From Lysobacterales bacterium 66-474 (lineage in GTDB: Bacteria > Pseudomonadota > Gammaproteobacteria > Xanthomonadales > Rhodanobacteraceae): a stretch of 64,000 nucleotides of DNA. Location: positions 191,001-255,000 of the forward strand of contig MKWP01000001.1 in assembly GCA_001899805.1 (NCBI GenBank), read 5' to 3'. How positions within the stretch are numbered: position 1 is the stretch's first letter; each line of letters begins with the position of its first letter. Of this stretch, positions 21,239 through 31,016 are shown piece by piece. Under the pieces are notes generated by a model. It was not told the origin of the DNA. It made no database searches and was given only the letters and a program-made list of their open reading frames with translations. Both the position numbers and the translations under genes were made by a program.

Positions 21239-22551
21239 GGCCCCACCTGCCCGATCACGGGCTCGATGCGGACGCGTGCCGCGAGCGGGAGTTCCCGCGT
21301 CTTCGGCAACGGCGACGATGGCGCAGGCCGCCCGGAGTCCCCGATCGTCGCCGCCGGCGCATCCGGCGTACCGCGGCGCGTCGCCATCCGGCGCGCATCC
21401 TCGGCGAGGTGGATTTCGTAACCCGCACGCACCAGCACCCCGAGCATCACGCAGGTCATCAGGATGCTCGATCCACCGGAACTGATCAGCGGCAGCGTCA
21501 GGCCCTTGGTCGGCAACACGCCGAGGTTCACGCCCACCGACACCAGCGCCTGCAATCCGATCATCAGCGAGATGCCGAACGCGACGTAACCGGCGCGCTG
21601 CTGGCCCACTTCCACGCCGCGCAGGCCCAGTTGCAGGCCGCGCCCGACCAGCAATGCGAACAGCGCCAGCACGAACAGCACGCCGAAGAAACCAAGCTCT
21701 TCGGCGATCACCGCGAGGATGAAATCGGTGTGCGCCTCGGGCAGGTAGAAGAGTTTCTGCACGCTGCCGCCGAGGCCCACCCCGAACCACTTGCCGCGCC
21801 CCACGGCAATCAGGGCCTGGGTCAACTGGAAGCCGTTGTCGAACGGATCCTTCCACGGATCGAGGAACGACGTGAGGCGCTTGACGCGGTAGTCGGTCGA
21901 AAGCGCCAGCCACGCGCCCAACGGAACCAGCGGCAAGCCCATGATCACGAGGTTGCGCATGCGTGCGCCACCCAGCCACAGCATCCCGATCGTGACCACG
22001 CCGATCAGCGCGGCCGAACCGAAATCGGGTTGCACGAGCAGCAACAGTGCGGTGAACCCGGCCACGCCCACCGGCTTCACCGCGCCGAGGAAACGGGTTT
22101 CGACCGCGTCGCGATGGCGCACCAGGTAACTCGCGACGTACAGCACCACCGTGAGCTTGGCCAACTCGACCGGCTGGAATCCCGAGATGCCGAGATTGAT
22201 CCAGCGGCGCGCGCCGTTGATGCGCATCCCGATGTGCGGAATGAACACCAGCAGCAGCAACAGGAACGTGATCAGCATCAGGGGTCCCGACCAACGCTCG
22301 AGCGTGTCGAGCTCGAGCTTGAGGGCCACCCACACCGCGACGATGCCGCCCGCCGCGAGGAACACCAGGTGCCGCTTGAGGTAATGGAACTCGCCGATGT
22401 GCTGGCCGTCGGCGACCGCGATCGAACTCGACGCCACCATCACGATGCCGAACGCGACCAGACCGGTGATCGCGAGCAGCAGCCACGGGTCGAAACGGCC
22501 CTCGGGACCGAGCTTCCTCACCGCCTGCGATGGGCCGAACCAGTTCGCCAT
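21235..22551 (-). CDS. ftsW: septal peptidoglycan glycosyltransferase FtsW (SEDS)
   Basis: SEDS-family polymerase of lipid II partnered with FtsI. 438 residues with about ten membrane segments. Family marks: [49 protein letters not shown] and the loop [17 protein letters not shown]. The C-terminal ~45 residues are a polar extension, rich in Pro/Ala/Arg. Its ATG shares one base with the mraY stop (TAATG), leaving no room for murD, which commonly sits here. Confidence 0.96.
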   Translation of the reverse strand: MANWFGPSQAVRKLGPEGRFDPWLLLAITGLVAFGIVMVASSSIAVADGQHIGEFHYLKRHLVFLAAGGIVAVWVALKLELDTLERWSGPLMLITFLLLLLVFIPHIGMRINGARRWINLGISGFQPVELAKLTVVLYVASYLVRHRDAVETRFLGAVKPVGVAGFTALLLLVQPDFGSAALIGVVTIGMLWLGGARMRNLVIMGLPLVPLGAWLALSTDYRVKRLTSFLDPWKDPFDNGFQLTQALIAVGRGKWFGVGLGGSVQKLFYLPEAHTDFILAVIAEELGFFGVLFVLALFALLVGRGLQLGLRGVEVGQQRAGYVAFGISLMIGLQALVSVGVNLGVLPTKGLTLPLISSGGSSILMTCVMLGVLVRAGYEIHLAEDARRMATRRGTPDAPAATIGDSGRPAPSSPLPKTRELPLAARVRIEPVIGQVGP

Positions 22552-23633
22552 TACCTCACCTTGAGCGTTGCCAAACCGACCAGCACCAGCACCACCGACA
22601 CGATCCAGAAACGCACAATCACGCGCGGCTCGGGCCAGCCCTTCAATTCGAAGTGATGGTGGATCGGCGCCATCCGGAACACGCGCTTGCCGCGCAATTT
22701 GAAACTGCCCACCTGCAACATCACCGACGCAGTCTCGACCACGAACAAGCCACCCATCACCAGCAGGATGATTTCCTGGCGGACGATCACCGCCACGCAA
22801 CCGATCGCGGCACCGATCGCAAGCGCGCCGACGTCGCCCATGAACACCTGCGCGGGATAGGTGTTGAACCACAGGAAGCCGAGCCCCGCCCCCGTCAACG
22901 CGCCGCAGAACACCGCGAGCTCGCCCGCACCGGGAATCGACGGGATGCCGAGGTAGGCCGAGAACACCGCATTGCCGGCAAGGTAGGCGAACGCGCCCAG
23001 CGCCGCCGCCACCAGCACCGCCGGCATGATCGCAAGGCCATCGAGGCCATCGGTGAGGTTCACCGCGTTCGAGAACCCGACGATCCACAGGTATGCGACG
23101 ACCACGAAGCCGCCGCCGAGCGGAATCGCGACATGCTTGAACAACGGCACGTACAGCGCGGTCGCGGCCGGCACGTTGGCGGTGTGGAACAGGAACAGCG
23201 CAGCCGCAAGGCCCACCACCGATTGCAAAAGATACTTCCAGCGCGCCGGCAGGCCATGCGGGTCCTTCAACACCAGCTTGCGGTAGTCGTCGTAGAAACC
23301 GATCACGCCGTACGCGAGCGTCACCAGCAGCACCACCCACAGATAGCGGCTGCCGAGATCGCCCCACAGCAGCGTCGCCACCACGATCGCGGCCAGGATC
23401 AACGTGCCGCCCATGGTCGGCGTGCCGGCCTTGGACAGGTGCGTTTTCGGACCATCGTCGCGCACCACCTGCCCGGCCTTCAGTTCGGTCAGGCGGCGGA
23501 TCACCGCCGGCCCGCACAACAGCGACACGAACAACCCGGTCAGCGCGGCCATGATGGTGCGGAAGGTGATGTAGTCGAACAGCCGCAACGGGCCGAAGTA
23601 ATGTTCCAGCCAGCGCGAAAGCTCAAGCAACAT
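22551..23633 (-). CDS. mraY: phospho-MurNAc-pentapeptide translocase
   Basis: Transfers phospho-MurNAc-pentapeptide to undecaprenyl phosphate to form lipid I. 360 residues, about ten membrane segments. Visible catalytic blocks include [12 protein letters not shown] (Asp pair), [10 protein letters not shown] (third Asp region), and [15 protein letters not shown] (the HHH loop). Overlaps murF by 11 bases. Confidence 0.97.
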   Translation of the reverse strand: MLLELSRWLEHYFGPLRLFDYITFRTIMAALTGLFVSLLCGPAVIRRLTELKAGQVVRDDGPKTHLSKAGTPTMGGTLILAAIVVATLLWGDLGSRYLWVVLLVTLAYGVIGFYDDYRKLVLKDPHGLPARWKYLLQSVVGLAAALFLFHTANVPAATALYVPLFKHVAIPLGGGFVVVAYLWIVGFSNAVNLTDGLDGLAIMPAVLVAAALGAFAYLAGNAVFSAYLGIPSIPGAGELAVFCGALTGAGLGFLWFNTYPAQVFMGDVGALAIGAAIGCVAVIVRQEIILLVMGGLFVVETASVMLQVGSFKLRGKRVFRMAPIHHHFELKGWPEPRVIVRFWIVSVVLVLVGLATLKVR

Positions 23634-24990
23634 GCCGGTCGCCCCCCTTGTCGCCCAACAACGCTTCGACCACGTGCTCCATGTGCGAGGAATGCGAGCC
23701 CTTGACCAGTGCGGTGATCCCCGGGCGCAGGTCGCGTCGCAGCGCCTCGATCAGCGCGGCCTGATCGGCGTACACGCGCCCATCCGCGCCGAATGCCTCG
23801 GCTGCGCGCGCCGCCAGCGCACCGACCACGTACAGGCGCGCGATGCCCTGCTCGCGCGCGATGCGACCGATGCGTGCATGCAGGGTCGCCGCATCCGGTC
23901 CCAACTCGCCCATGTTGCCGAGCACCAGCCAGCGTTCGCCCGGCTGCAGCGCCAGGGTCGCCACCGCCGCCGCCGCCGAACCGGGATTGGCGTTGTAGCT
24001 GTCGTCGATCAGCGTCCAGCCTTGCGGCGACACATGCCGCAACAACCGCCCGACCACCGCTTCGGCATCGCACAATCCGGTTGCGATGTCGCGCAAACCC
24101 ACGCCCGCGGCGTGCGCCAGCGTGGCGGCGGCCAGGGCATTCGCGATGTTGTGCCGGCCGGGCAACGGCAGGTGCACTGCGGTGTGGCCGACCGGCGTCA
24201 ACAACTCGAAATCGCTGGCCTCGGCGTGCATGCGGATGTCGGCGGCATGCACGTCCGCCGGCGCATCGATGCCGAATCGCAGGATGCGCCGCGTGCCCGC
24301 CAGGCCTGCGAAATAGATCGCGAAGGCGTCATCGGCATTGATCACGGCGATGCCGTCGGGCGGCAAGGCCTGGTACATCGCGCCCTTGGTTTCGGCGATG
24401 CCTTCCAGCGAATGCATGCGCTCCAGGTGCGCGGGGCCGATGTTGTTGACGAGGCCGATCCTCGGACGCGCGATCGCGGCGAGGTAAGCGATGTCGCCGG
24501 GCTTGCCGGCACCCATTTCCAGCACCGCGTAACGGGTGTCGCGCGGCATCGCCAGCAAGGTCAGCGGCAGGCCGATTTCGTTGTTGAAACTGGCGGCATT
24601 GCTGTGCGTCGCGCCGTGCCGCGCCAGGATCCCCGCGGCCAGGGTCTTGACCGTGGTCTTGCCGTTGGAGCCGGTGATGCCGATCACGTTGACGTCGCGC
24701 TGCGCGCGCACCGCGCTGGCGAGGTCGCCCAGCGCCTGCAAGGTGTCGGCCACCACGATCTGCGGCAACTCCGTCTCGACGCGGCGCGAAACCAGCACCG
24801 CCGCCGCGCCGCGTGTCGCGGCTTCGGCCACATGGTCGTGGCCATCGTGGCGCTCGCCGACCAGCGCGACGAACAACTCGCCCGGTCCGAGCGTGCGCGT
24901 ATCGGTGGACACGCCATGCACCACGGCGTCCGCGCCTTGCAGCACCCCGCGCGTCCACACCGCGACTTCCTTGAGGCGCAGGTTCAACAT
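23623..24990 (-). CDS. murF: UDP-MurNAc-tripeptide--D-alanyl-D-alanine ligase
   Basis: Adds D-Ala-D-Ala to the UDP-MurNAc tripeptide. 455 residues. Mur-ligase blocks: [17 protein letters not shown]-loop [36 protein letters not shown] and [12 protein letters not shown]. The ATG at 24990 starts [20 protein letters not shown]. Directly upstream, at 25070, lies a diverged second copy of the same 5' end (see the pseudogene entry), so the murE-murF junction is duplicated. Confidence 0.96.
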   Translation of the reverse strand: MLNLRLKEVAVWTRGVLQGADAVVHGVSTDTRTLGPGELFVALVGERHDGHDHVAEAATRGAAAVLVSRRVETELPQIVVADTLQALGDLASAVRAQRDVNVIGITGSNGKTTVKTLAAGILARHGATHSNAASFNNEIGLPLTLLAMPRDTRYAVLEMGAGKPGDIAYLAAIARPRIGLVNNIGPAHLERMHSLEGIAETKGAMYQALPPDGIAVINADDAFAIYFAGLAGTRRILRFGIDAPADVHAADIRMHAEASDFELLTPVGHTAVHLPLPGRHNIANALAAATLAHAAGVGLRDIATGLCDAEAVVGRLLRHVSPQGWTLIDDSYNANPGSAAAAVATLALQPGERWLVLGNMGELGPDAATLHARIGRIAREQGIARLYVVGALAARAAEAFGADGRVYADQAALIEALRRDLRPGITALVKGSHSSHMEHVVEALLGDKGGDRHVA

Positions 24991-25083
24991 GCGTGCGCCT
25001 CCGGAGTCGTGGCACCGACCAGCGCGCCGCGCGTCCACGGCTCGATTTCCTTGAGGCGCAGGTTCAACATGCGTGCGCCTCCA
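24946..25083. repeat. direct repeat of the murE-murF junction, 80-base offset
   Basis: CTTGAGGCGCAGGTTCAACA (24969-24988 and 25049-25068) and the following ATGCGTGCGCCTCC are identical in the two copies; the flanking CGCGCGTCCAC match further extends similarity to about 58 bases per copy. Confidence 0.85.
24984..25070 (-). pseudogene. diverged duplicate of the murF 5' end (28 codons)
   Basis: Reads [20 protein letters not shown] and then TTPEAHAC-stop. The first 20 codons align with the true murF start ([20 protein letters not shown]) with six substitutions, and the last six codons repeat the murE ending. The repeat offset is 80 bases, not a multiple of three, so this copy cannot read into murF; it ends at TGA 24984-24986, overlapping the murF ATG. 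Sequence difference between the copies argues for recombination with a related allele, not a fresh slippage event. It may still be translated as a 28-residue leader coupling murE to murF. Confidence 0.75.
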
Positions 25084-26530
25084 GGGCGGCGCGCGCCATC
25101 GTGAGGTCATCGAACGGGCGCTTGGCGCCGGCGATTTCCTGATAGGTCTCGTGACCCTTGCCGGCGACCAGCACCACGTCACCCGCTTGCGCGCGACCGA
25201 TGGCGAAAGCGATCGCGCGCGCGCGGTCACGCTCCACCACGGCGCGATCCGGTGCCTGCATGCCGGCGACGATCTGCGCCGCGATCGCATCGCCGTCCTC
25301 GCCGCGCGGGTTGTCGTCGGTGACGATGACCGTATCGGCAAGGCGTTCGGCGATCGCGCCCATCAGCGGGCGCTTGCCGGCGTCGCGCTCGCCGCCGCAG
25401 CCGAACACGCAGACCAGTTCGCCTTCGCAATGTTCGCGCAACGTCGCCAGCACCTGCTCCAGTGCGTCCGGCTTGTGCGAATAATCGACCACCACCAGCG
25501 GCGATGGGCCGCCGCCCAGGCGATTCATGCGGCCGGCAACCGGCTCCAGCGCCTCGAGTGCCGCCGTGATCCGCGCGAACGGAACGCCCAGCGCGCCGAG
25601 CACGCCCGCCACGGCGATCAGGTTGGCGACGTTGAAACGCCCCAGCAGTCGGCTGCGCAGCAGCCCGCTGCCCCACGGCGTTTCGAGTTCGAAATCGATG
25701 CCGTCGGAATGCGTATGCACGTTGCGCGCATGCAGTTCGGCATCGTCACCGCCGATTGCGCAACGCAATTTCTCCACGCCGCCCGGCAGCTCCCGGGCCA
25801 ATTCGCGCCCGAACGCGTCGTCGACGTTGATCACCGCCGCGCGCAAGCCCGGCCAGGCAAACAACCTGGCCTTGGCTGCGCCGTAGGCCTCCATCGTGCC
25901 GTGGTAATCGAGGTGGTCGCGGGTGAGGTTGGTGAACACCGCGATGTCGAAGTGCACGCCATCCACGCGCTGCTGGTCGAGCGCGTGCGAGGACACTTCC
26001 ATCGCGACGTGGGTGGCGCCGGCGGCGTGGAATTCCGCCATCAGCCCGTGCACCCGGATCACGTCGGGGGTGGTGCGTTCGCCCGCATGCAACGCACCGT
26101 GCAGGCCGGCGCCGAGCGTGCCGATCGTGGCCGTGCGCTTGCCTAGCTGCGTCAACGCCTGCGCCAGCAGCTGCACGGTCGAGGTCTTGCCGCTGGTGCC
26201 GGTGACGCCGATCACTTCCATCGCGGCGGACGGATCGCCGTAGAACCGCGCGGCGATGCCGCCGAGGCGGGCGCGCAGGCCATCGATCCAGACCACGGGT
26301 TTGGCGGGGACTTTTCCGGAATGCGGCGCTTCGGCCAGCACCGCCACCGCGCCTTGCGCAAGCGCCGCCGGTGCAAATTCGATCCCGTGGTGCTTCGCGC
26401 CCGCAAGCGCCACGAAAGCATCACCCGCGTGCACGGCATGCGAGTCCTGGGTCAGGCCCGACACCACGATATCGCCATGCTCCGGCGTTGCGATGCCGCG
26501 CAGCAAATCGTCGAGGCGCATCGCGTTCAT
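25064..26530 (-). CDS. murE: UDP-MurNAc-L-alanyl-D-glutamate--2,6-diaminopimelate ligase
   Basis: Adds the third residue of the stem peptide. 488 residues. TQDSHAVHAGDAFVAL, the P-loop GVTGTSGKTSTVQLL, and NLTRDHLDYHGTMEAYGAAKARLF are present. The substrate motif reads DDNPRGED, the DNPR form that selects meso-diaminopimelate over lysine. ATG 26530 overlaps the ftsI stop (ATGA). Confidence 0.96.
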   Translation of the reverse strand: MNAMRLDDLLRGIATPEHGDIVVSGLTQDSHAVHAGDAFVALAGAKHHGIEFAPAALAQGAVAVLAEAPHSGKVPAKPVVWIDGLRARLGGIAARFYGDPSAAMEVIGVTGTSGKTSTVQLLAQALTQLGKRTATIGTLGAGLHGALHAGERTTPDVIRVHGLMAEFHAAGATHVAMEVSSHALDQQRVDGVHFDIAVFTNLTRDHLDYHGTMEAYGAAKARLFAWPGLRAAVINVDDAFGRELARELPGGVEKLRCAIGGDDAELHARNVHTHSDGIDFELETPWGSGLLRSRLLGRFNVANLIAVAGVLGALGVPFARITAALEALEPVAGRMNRLGGGPSPLVVVDYSHKPDALEQVLATLREHCEGELVCVFGCGGERDAGKRPLMGAIAERLADTVIVTDDNPRGEDGDAIAAQIVAGMQAPDRAVVERDRARAIAFAIGRAQAGDVVLVAGKGHETYQEIAGAKRPFDDLTMARAALEAHAC

Positions 26531-28338
26531 GGCACCGCCCCCGGCGTGGAGCGCGCAACAGGCACCGCCCCGGCGGGTTGCGGCGGCGGCGCGACCGCGG
26601 GCTGGACCGGACCACCCGCATACCATTGCTGGACGTTGTCGGGCGGAACGTCGAGCAGGCGCAGCGCACCGGTCATCACTTCACGGAATACCGGCGCCGA
26701 AACCTTGCCGCCGAAATACTCGCCGCCGCGGCCACCGGCATCGCGGATGATCACCACACCCACCAGCCGCGGGTCGCTGGCCGGCACGATGCCGCAGAAC
26801 AACGCCGCGTAGCGGTCGCGCGAGTAGCCGCCCGCGACCGCCAGATGCGCGGTGCCGGTCTTGCCGGCCACGCTGTAATCGGCAATGGCGGCCTGCGGCG
26901 CGGTGGCGGGGGGCGCGCCCACCACGGTGCGCAGCATCGCCATCATCTCGCCGGCGATGTAGGTGGATTCGACCCGCACGCCGGGGTTGTCGTCACCCTT
27001 GATGAAAGTCGGCGAATGCCGCACGCCACCGTCGGCAATCGCGGAATAGGCCTGCGCGAGCTGCAGGGCGGTCACGTTGAGGCCGTAGCCGAACGAAATC
27101 GTGGCCTTCACGAAATCGCCCCAGGTGCGCGGCGGCGGGATGTAGCCGCCGACCTCGCCGGGAAACCCGCTGCCGGTGCTGGCGCCGAAGCCGAACTGGT
27201 GCAGCACCTTGTCCATCTGCTGCGCGGTCAGGCTCAAGGAGATCTTGGATGCGCCGACGTTGCTGGAATAGGTGATCACATGGCTGACGTCGATGCGGCC
27301 GTTGTTGTTGTCGTCGCGCACCAGGTGCCCGTCGATCGTGAAGGTTCCGGGATTGGTATCCAGCATCGTGGTCGGCGTCCACTTGCCCGATTCCAGTGCG
27401 GTGGTGACGGTGAACGGCTTCATCGTCGAGCCGGGCTCGGTCACGTCGGTCACCGCGCGATTGCGGCGCTGCGCCGGGGTGCTGCTGTCGAGGTCGTTCG
27501 GGTTGTACGACGGCACGTTGACCATCGCGAGGATCTCGCCGTTGCGGGGATCCATGATCACCATCGAACCCGACGCCGCATGGTTCTTCAGCACCGCTGC
27601 CGACAGCGACGAATAGGCGAGGTACTGGATGCGGCTGTCGATCGAGAGTGTCAGGTCGTGCCCCGGCACCGGCGCGCGGATCTGTTCGACGTTCTCGACC
27701 ACCCGGCCGAGGCGGTCGCGGATCACGCGCTTGAGGCCCGGTTTGCCGGCCAGCCAACCGTCGTAGGCAAGCTCGAGGCCTTCCTGGCCGCGATCGTCGA
27801 TGTTGGTGAAGCCGAGCACGTGCGCCATCGCCGCGCCGTCCGGGTAATAGCGCTTGTATTCGCGCTGCACGTTGACGCCCGGGATCTCCAGCGCCAGCAC
27901 GCCCTTGGCCGCTTCCGGCGGCATCAGGCGGCGCAGGTACACGAACTCGCGGCCGTTGCGCTGTTCCAGCTTGCGCGTCAGGTCCACCGTGTTCGCGCCC
28001 AGCGCCTGCGCAAGCTCCGGAATGCGCTCGGCGTGCTGCAGCAGCTCGTCGGGATTGGCCCACAGCGACAGCATCGGCGTCGACACCGCCAGCGGCACGC
28101 CGTTGCGGTCGTAGATCGCGCCGCGCGACACCGGGATCTCGACCTCGCGCAGGAAACGCGCATCGCCTTGCTGCTGCAGGAAGGCCTGGTGCACCACTTG
28201 CAGGTCGACCGCGCGCGCGATCAACCCGACCGCGGCGATCGCCAGCACGCCAAGCACCAGCGCGAGGCGCTTGCGCGTGTCCGGCCGGCGCCGGCGCGGC
28301 GGGCGCGAGGTGGATTCGGGCGGGTGGCGCGGAGTCAT
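26527..28338 (-). CDS. ftsI: septal penicillin-binding protein 3 (FtsI)
   Basis: Monofunctional transpeptidase of the divisome. 603 residues: short cytoplasmic tail rich in Arg/Pro, one transmembrane segment (RLALVLGVLAIAAVGLIARA), a PBP dimer domain, then the transpeptidase domain with STMK (PGSTMKPF), SSN (TYSSNVGAS) and KTGT (VAGKTGTAHL). The C-terminus is proline/alanine rich. ATG 28338 overlaps the ftsL stop (ATGA). The product would be the target of beta-lactams such as aztreonam in relatives. Confidence 0.96.
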   Translation of the reverse strand: MTPRHPPESTSRPPRRRRPDTRKRLALVLGVLAIAAVGLIARAVDLQVVHQAFLQQQGDARFLREVEIPVSRGAIYDRNGVPLAVSTPMLSLWANPDELLQHAERIPELAQALGANTVDLTRKLEQRNGREFVYLRRLMPPEAAKGVLALEIPGVNVQREYKRYYPDGAAMAHVLGFTNIDDRGQEGLELAYDGWLAGKPGLKRVIRDRLGRVVENVEQIRAPVPGHDLTLSIDSRIQYLAYSSLSAAVLKNHAASGSMVIMDPRNGEILAMVNVPSYNPNDLDSSTPAQRRNRAVTDVTEPGSTMKPFTVTTALESGKWTPTTMLDTNPGTFTIDGHLVRDDNNNGRIDVSHVITYSSNVGASKISLSLTAQQMDKVLHQFGFGASTGSGFPGEVGGYIPPPRTWGDFVKATISFGYGLNVTALQLAQAYSAIADGGVRHSPTFIKGDDNPGVRVESTYIAGEMMAMLRTVVGAPPATAPQAAIADYSVAGKTGTAHLAVAGGYSRDRYAALFCGIVPASDPRLVGVVIIRDAGGRGGEYFGGKVSAPVFREVMTGALRLLDVPPDNVQQWYAGGPVQPAVAPPPQPAGAVPVARSTPGAVP

Positions 28339-28607
28339 TCCCGGATCATCTCCACGCTGGCCGCGGGCGGACTGATCATCCCGAGTTGGCCGCGCGCGAT
28401 CTGTTCGATCCGCGACGGGCTGGCCCAGGTGGCCTGCTCGAGTTCGAGCCGGCCGAATTCCACGTTCAACGCATCGCGCTGGTTCTGCAGCTTCGACAAC
28501 GCGACGAACGCGGCGCGATCCTGGTGACGCGCCCATACCACCGCGATCCCGCTCGCGATCACCGCCAGCAGCAGCACGCCCACCGCGAGGATGCCGACCA
28601 CCCTCAT
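28335..28607 (-). CDS. ftsL: cell division protein FtsL
   Basis: 90 residues: one N-terminal membrane helix (about 4-25) and a periplasmic leucine-zipper-like coiled coil (ALSKLQNQRDALNVEFGRLELEQATW) ending in the short conserved IEQIARGQLGMISP. Partner of FtsB and FtsQ. Overlaps rsmH and ftsI by four bases each (ATGA). Small but firmly placed by gene order. Confidence 0.93.
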   Translation of the reverse strand: MRVVGILAVGVLLLAVIASGIAVVWARHQDRAAFVALSKLQNQRDALNVEFGRLELEQATWASPSRIEQIARGQLGMISPPAASVEMIRE

Positions 28608-29530
28608 GCAGGCTTCTCCGCGATGCGCAGCACCGCCGAACGCGCGCGCGGATTGCGCGCGACCTCGGCTTCGTCGGGCAACTGCTTGCGGCCGACCGCG
28701 CGCAGCGGCGGCACCTTCACCGGCAATGGCGGCAAGCCGCGTCGCGCCGGCGTCGCGGCTTCGCCCCGAATGAATTGCTTGACGATACGGTCTTCCAGCG
28801 AATGAAAGCTGATCACCGCAAGCCGCCCGCCCGGCTTCAGCACGGACGCGGCTGCCGGCAACGCGCGCTGCAGCGACCCCAGCTCGTCGTTGACCCGCAG
28901 CCGCAAGGCCTGGAAGGTGCGGGTAGCAGGATGTTTGTTGCGCTCGCGCCGGCCCAGCGTGCGTTCGACCAGCTCGGCCAGTTCACGGGTGGTCCCGATC
29001 GGCGCCCCGTCGCGGCGCGCCACGATCGCGCGCGCGATGCGCCGACTCATGCGTTCCTCGCCGTAGTTGAACAGCACATCGGCGATCTCGGGTTCGTCCG
29101 CCCGTGCAAGGAATTGCGCCGCGCTGATCCCCGTGGTCGGATCCATGCGCATGTCCAGCGGCGCGTCGGACTGGAAGGAAAAGCCGCGCGCGCCATCGTC
29201 GAGTTGCGGCGAGGACACGCCGAGGTCGAGCAACACGCCATCCAGCCCCGCGCGCACCTCGTCCCATTCGGCCATGTCTGAGAAATTGGCGTGCCGGATC
29301 GTGACGCGCGGATCGGCCCCGAACTCGCGCCGGGCGTGCGCGATCGCTTCGGGGTCGCGATCCATCAGCAGCAGGCGTCCCGAATCACCAAGATGATCGA
29401 GGATCGCGCGCGCGTGTCCGCCACGGCCGAAGGTGCCGTCGAGGTAACGTCCGTCCGGACGCGGCGCGAGCCCGGCCAGCACGGCTTCCCGCATCACCGG
29501 GATGTGCATGCGCCCGAGGCTGTCCGTCAT
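28604..29530 (-). CDS. rsmH: 16S rRNA m4C1402 methyltransferase
   Basis: SAM-dependent N4-methylation of C1402 in 16S rRNA. 308 residues from ATG 29530 (MTDSLGRMHIPVMREAV). The SAM-binding DGTFGRGGHARAIL, LLDLGVSSPQLDDGARGFSF and HSLEDRIVKQF blocks are present. In-frame ATGs at 29548 and 29575 would lengthen the protein; I chose 29530 because it places the conserved region at the family's usual distance from the N-terminus. About 107 bases separate it from mraZ. Confidence 0.94.
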   Translation of the reverse strand: MTDSLGRMHIPVMREAVLAGLAPRPDGRYLDGTFGRGGHARAILDHLGDSGRLLLMDRDPEAIAHARREFGADPRVTIRHANFSDMAEWDEVRAGLDGVLLDLGVSSPQLDDGARGFSFQSDAPLDMRMDPTTGISAAQFLARADEPEIADVLFNYGEERMSRRIARAIVARRDGAPIGTTRELAELVERTLGRRERNKHPATRTFQALRLRVNDELGSLQRALPAAASVLKPGGRLAVISFHSLEDRIVKQFIRGEAATPARRGLPPLPVKVPPLRAVGRKQLPDEAEVARNPRARSAVLRIAEKPA

Positions 29531-29637
29531 CGCCCACGTCCCGTCCATCTGCAGTACCTGCACATGCGATTGCATGCGCCGTTCGTGTGCCGCCCCCATT
29601 CGACCCGGCGCTGCCCGCCGTTCGCCGAATGCGCGCG

Positions 29638-30084
29638 TCACAACCTGAGTCCCACCATTTCCTCGCTGACTTCCTCCTCGCCGATCGTTTGATGGATCTT
29701 GGCAAGGTGAGCCTGCTCGCTCCACAACTCGAACTTGTTGCCCATCCCGAGCAGCACCGCCTTCTTCTCGATGCCGGACGCCGCGCGCTGGCTGGCCGGC
29801 AACAACACCCGCGCGGCACCGTCCAGCTCCACCGGCGCGGCGGCGCCAACCAGCTTCAATTGCAAATCGCGGTGCACGCGTTTGACGCTGGACAACCCGT
29901 TCACCTGGTCGCGCACGCGCTCCCACTCGGGCTGCGGGAACATCCACAGGCAGCCCGGTTCGAACGGGTTGTAGGCGATCACCAGCCGGTTGTTGCAGAC
30001 ACGCGCAAGCAGCTCCCGGTAGGCGGTGGGAATCGCCAGCCGGCCCTTGTCATCCACACTGATTGCGGTCTCGCCCTGGAACAT
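29638..30084 (-). CDS. mraZ: transcriptional regulator MraZ
   Basis: 148 residues with two SpoVT-AbrB-type DNA-binding repeats; [23 protein letters not shown] is the standard opening and [28 protein letters not shown] is the second repeat. In E. coli and others MraZ forms a ring and binds repeated GTGGG boxes in its own promoter to limit dcw transcription. Such boxes are present directly upstream (30096-30132), so autoregulation is likely. Confidence 0.96.
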   Translation of the reverse strand: MFQGETAISVDDKGRLAIPTAYRELLARVCNNRLVIAYNPFEPGCLWMFPQPEWERVRDQVNGLSSVKRVHRDLQLKLVGAAAPVELDGAARVLLPASQRAASGIEKKAVLLGMGNKFELWSEQAHLAKIHQTIGEEEVSEEMVGLRL

Positions 30085-30095
30085 GCTACTGGATT

Positions 30096-30132
30096 TCCCA
30101 CGATTTCCCACAAAACCACACGGGAGTCCACC
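30096..30132 (-). promoter_or_regulatory. MraZ operator boxes
   Basis: On the minus strand, GTGGGA occurs at 30101-30096 and 30111-30106, with GTGTGG at 30121-30116 and a weaker GGTGGA at 30132-30127, giving a period of about ten bases. This matches the tandem GTGGG(A/T) arrays bound by MraZ. The array lies between the -10 element and the mraZ start. Confidence 0.75.
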
Positions 30133-30158
30133 TTAGTCGCAGGAGGTGAGACTGTCAA
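30130..30158 (-). promoter_or_regulatory. dcw cluster promoter
   Basis: Minus-strand TTGACA (30158-30153), a 17-base spacer and TAAGGT (30135-30130). The -35 is perfect; the -10 matches at three of six positions. Transcription would begin near 30123, inside the MraZ boxes, which suits repression. Confidence 0.65.
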
Positions 30159-30437
30159 CAAATTTCGCTTTTAGATCAAAGGGAAAGGAGAATTTCTGAC
30201 CAATTTTCAGGTGCTTCATGAGCTGTGGACGCAAGGTCATTGAATACAAAAGATTTCATTCTTCGGGAATTTGACCACGCGATGCTGAAGCGCGCATTCG
30301 CACGCTCTCGTCCGCCCTGCCGAGTTCAGTCGCAAGTCAGTTTCAGGGCAATGCAACGCACGCGCGCCCCGTTCGAATATGCGCTTTCAAGAAACCGCGA
30401 ACAAAAGAGCCGCCAACGAAGCGGTTGTTGTGAAAAC

Positions 30438-30568
30438 AAGGCCATGGATGGCCGAGGTAGAGCTGGCGACTGACGAATTTGCGCGCTCGCGCAGTCCGCA
30501 ACGAAGCAGCGAGCAGGGATGCGAGCAAAAGCTTTCGTGGAAACTAAGGCCATGGATGGCCGAGGTAG
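30438..30568. repeat. two tandem copies of a GGCCATGGATGGCC-centred repeat
   Basis: The 23-base core AAGGCCATGGATGGCCGAGGTAG is identical at 30438-30460 and 30546-30568, 108 bases apart. Both are preceded by similar GCGA(A/G)CAAAAG...GTG(A/G)AAAC sequence. The reverse complement, with TTTTCACAACAACCGCTTC, resembles the end of the element at 48944-49080. The 456-base gap 30181-30636 between the dcw promoter and rnpB holds no supported gene. Confidence 0.7.
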
Positions 30569-30636
30569 CGCTATTCGACGCGATAGAACGCCAATTCGCG
30601 TCAACGTAGTGTTGCGCCGCCATCAGGGATGATGGC

Positions 30637-30644
30637 AAAAAAAA
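30637..30644 (-). terminator. T-run at the 3' end of RNase P RNA
   Basis: Eight T residues on the minus strand follow directly after the closing P1 helix of rnpB, forming an intrinsic termination signal with that helix. Confidence 0.6.
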
Positions 30645-31005
30645 TGGAGTCGGCCTGTAAGCCGGGTCCTGTGCGCCTTGCGGCGTGACAGTCATTCCTC
30701 TAGGCGCAGCGTCGCCGCCGCGCTCAAGCAACCAACCCGGGAACGGCGCGGGCCACGCCATAGTTCCCCTATTTGGTCTTGCTCCAGGTGGGGTTTGCCG
30801 TGCCGGTCGGTTGCCCGACTCGCGGTGCGCTCTTGCCGCACCGTTTCACCCTTGCCTGATCCCCTTGCGGGGCCATAGGCGGTCTGCTCTCTGTTGCACT
30901 TTCCGTCGGCTCGCGCCGCCCAGGCGTTACCTGGCACCTTGCCCTGTGGAGCCCGGACTTTCCTCGGCGTTCCGAAGAACGACGCGACTGCCCGGCCGAC
31001 TCCGC
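30644..31005 (-). ncRNA. rnpB: RNase P RNA (class A)
   Basis: Catalytic RNA that trims the 5' leader of pre-tRNAs. On the minus strand the highly conserved 5' block GAGGAAAGTCCGGGCTCCAC appears shortly after the start, followed by ACAGAGAGCAGACCGCC, and the conserved 3' block AAGACCGGCTTACAGGCC pairs with the start to form P1 (GGAGTCGGCC / GGCCGACTCC). Length, about 360 bases, is normal for class A. It lies upstream of the dcw promoter in the same direction and downstream of rsmI; ends are estimated from P1 pairing, within a few bases. Confidence 0.93.
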
Positions 31006-31016
31006 CGACGATTCTA

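Noticed and set aside
30225-30609. Several short open frames between the dcw promoter and rnpB
   Set aside because: They cover the duplicated GGCCATGGATGGCC repeat, have no ribosome sites and their products mirror the repeat.
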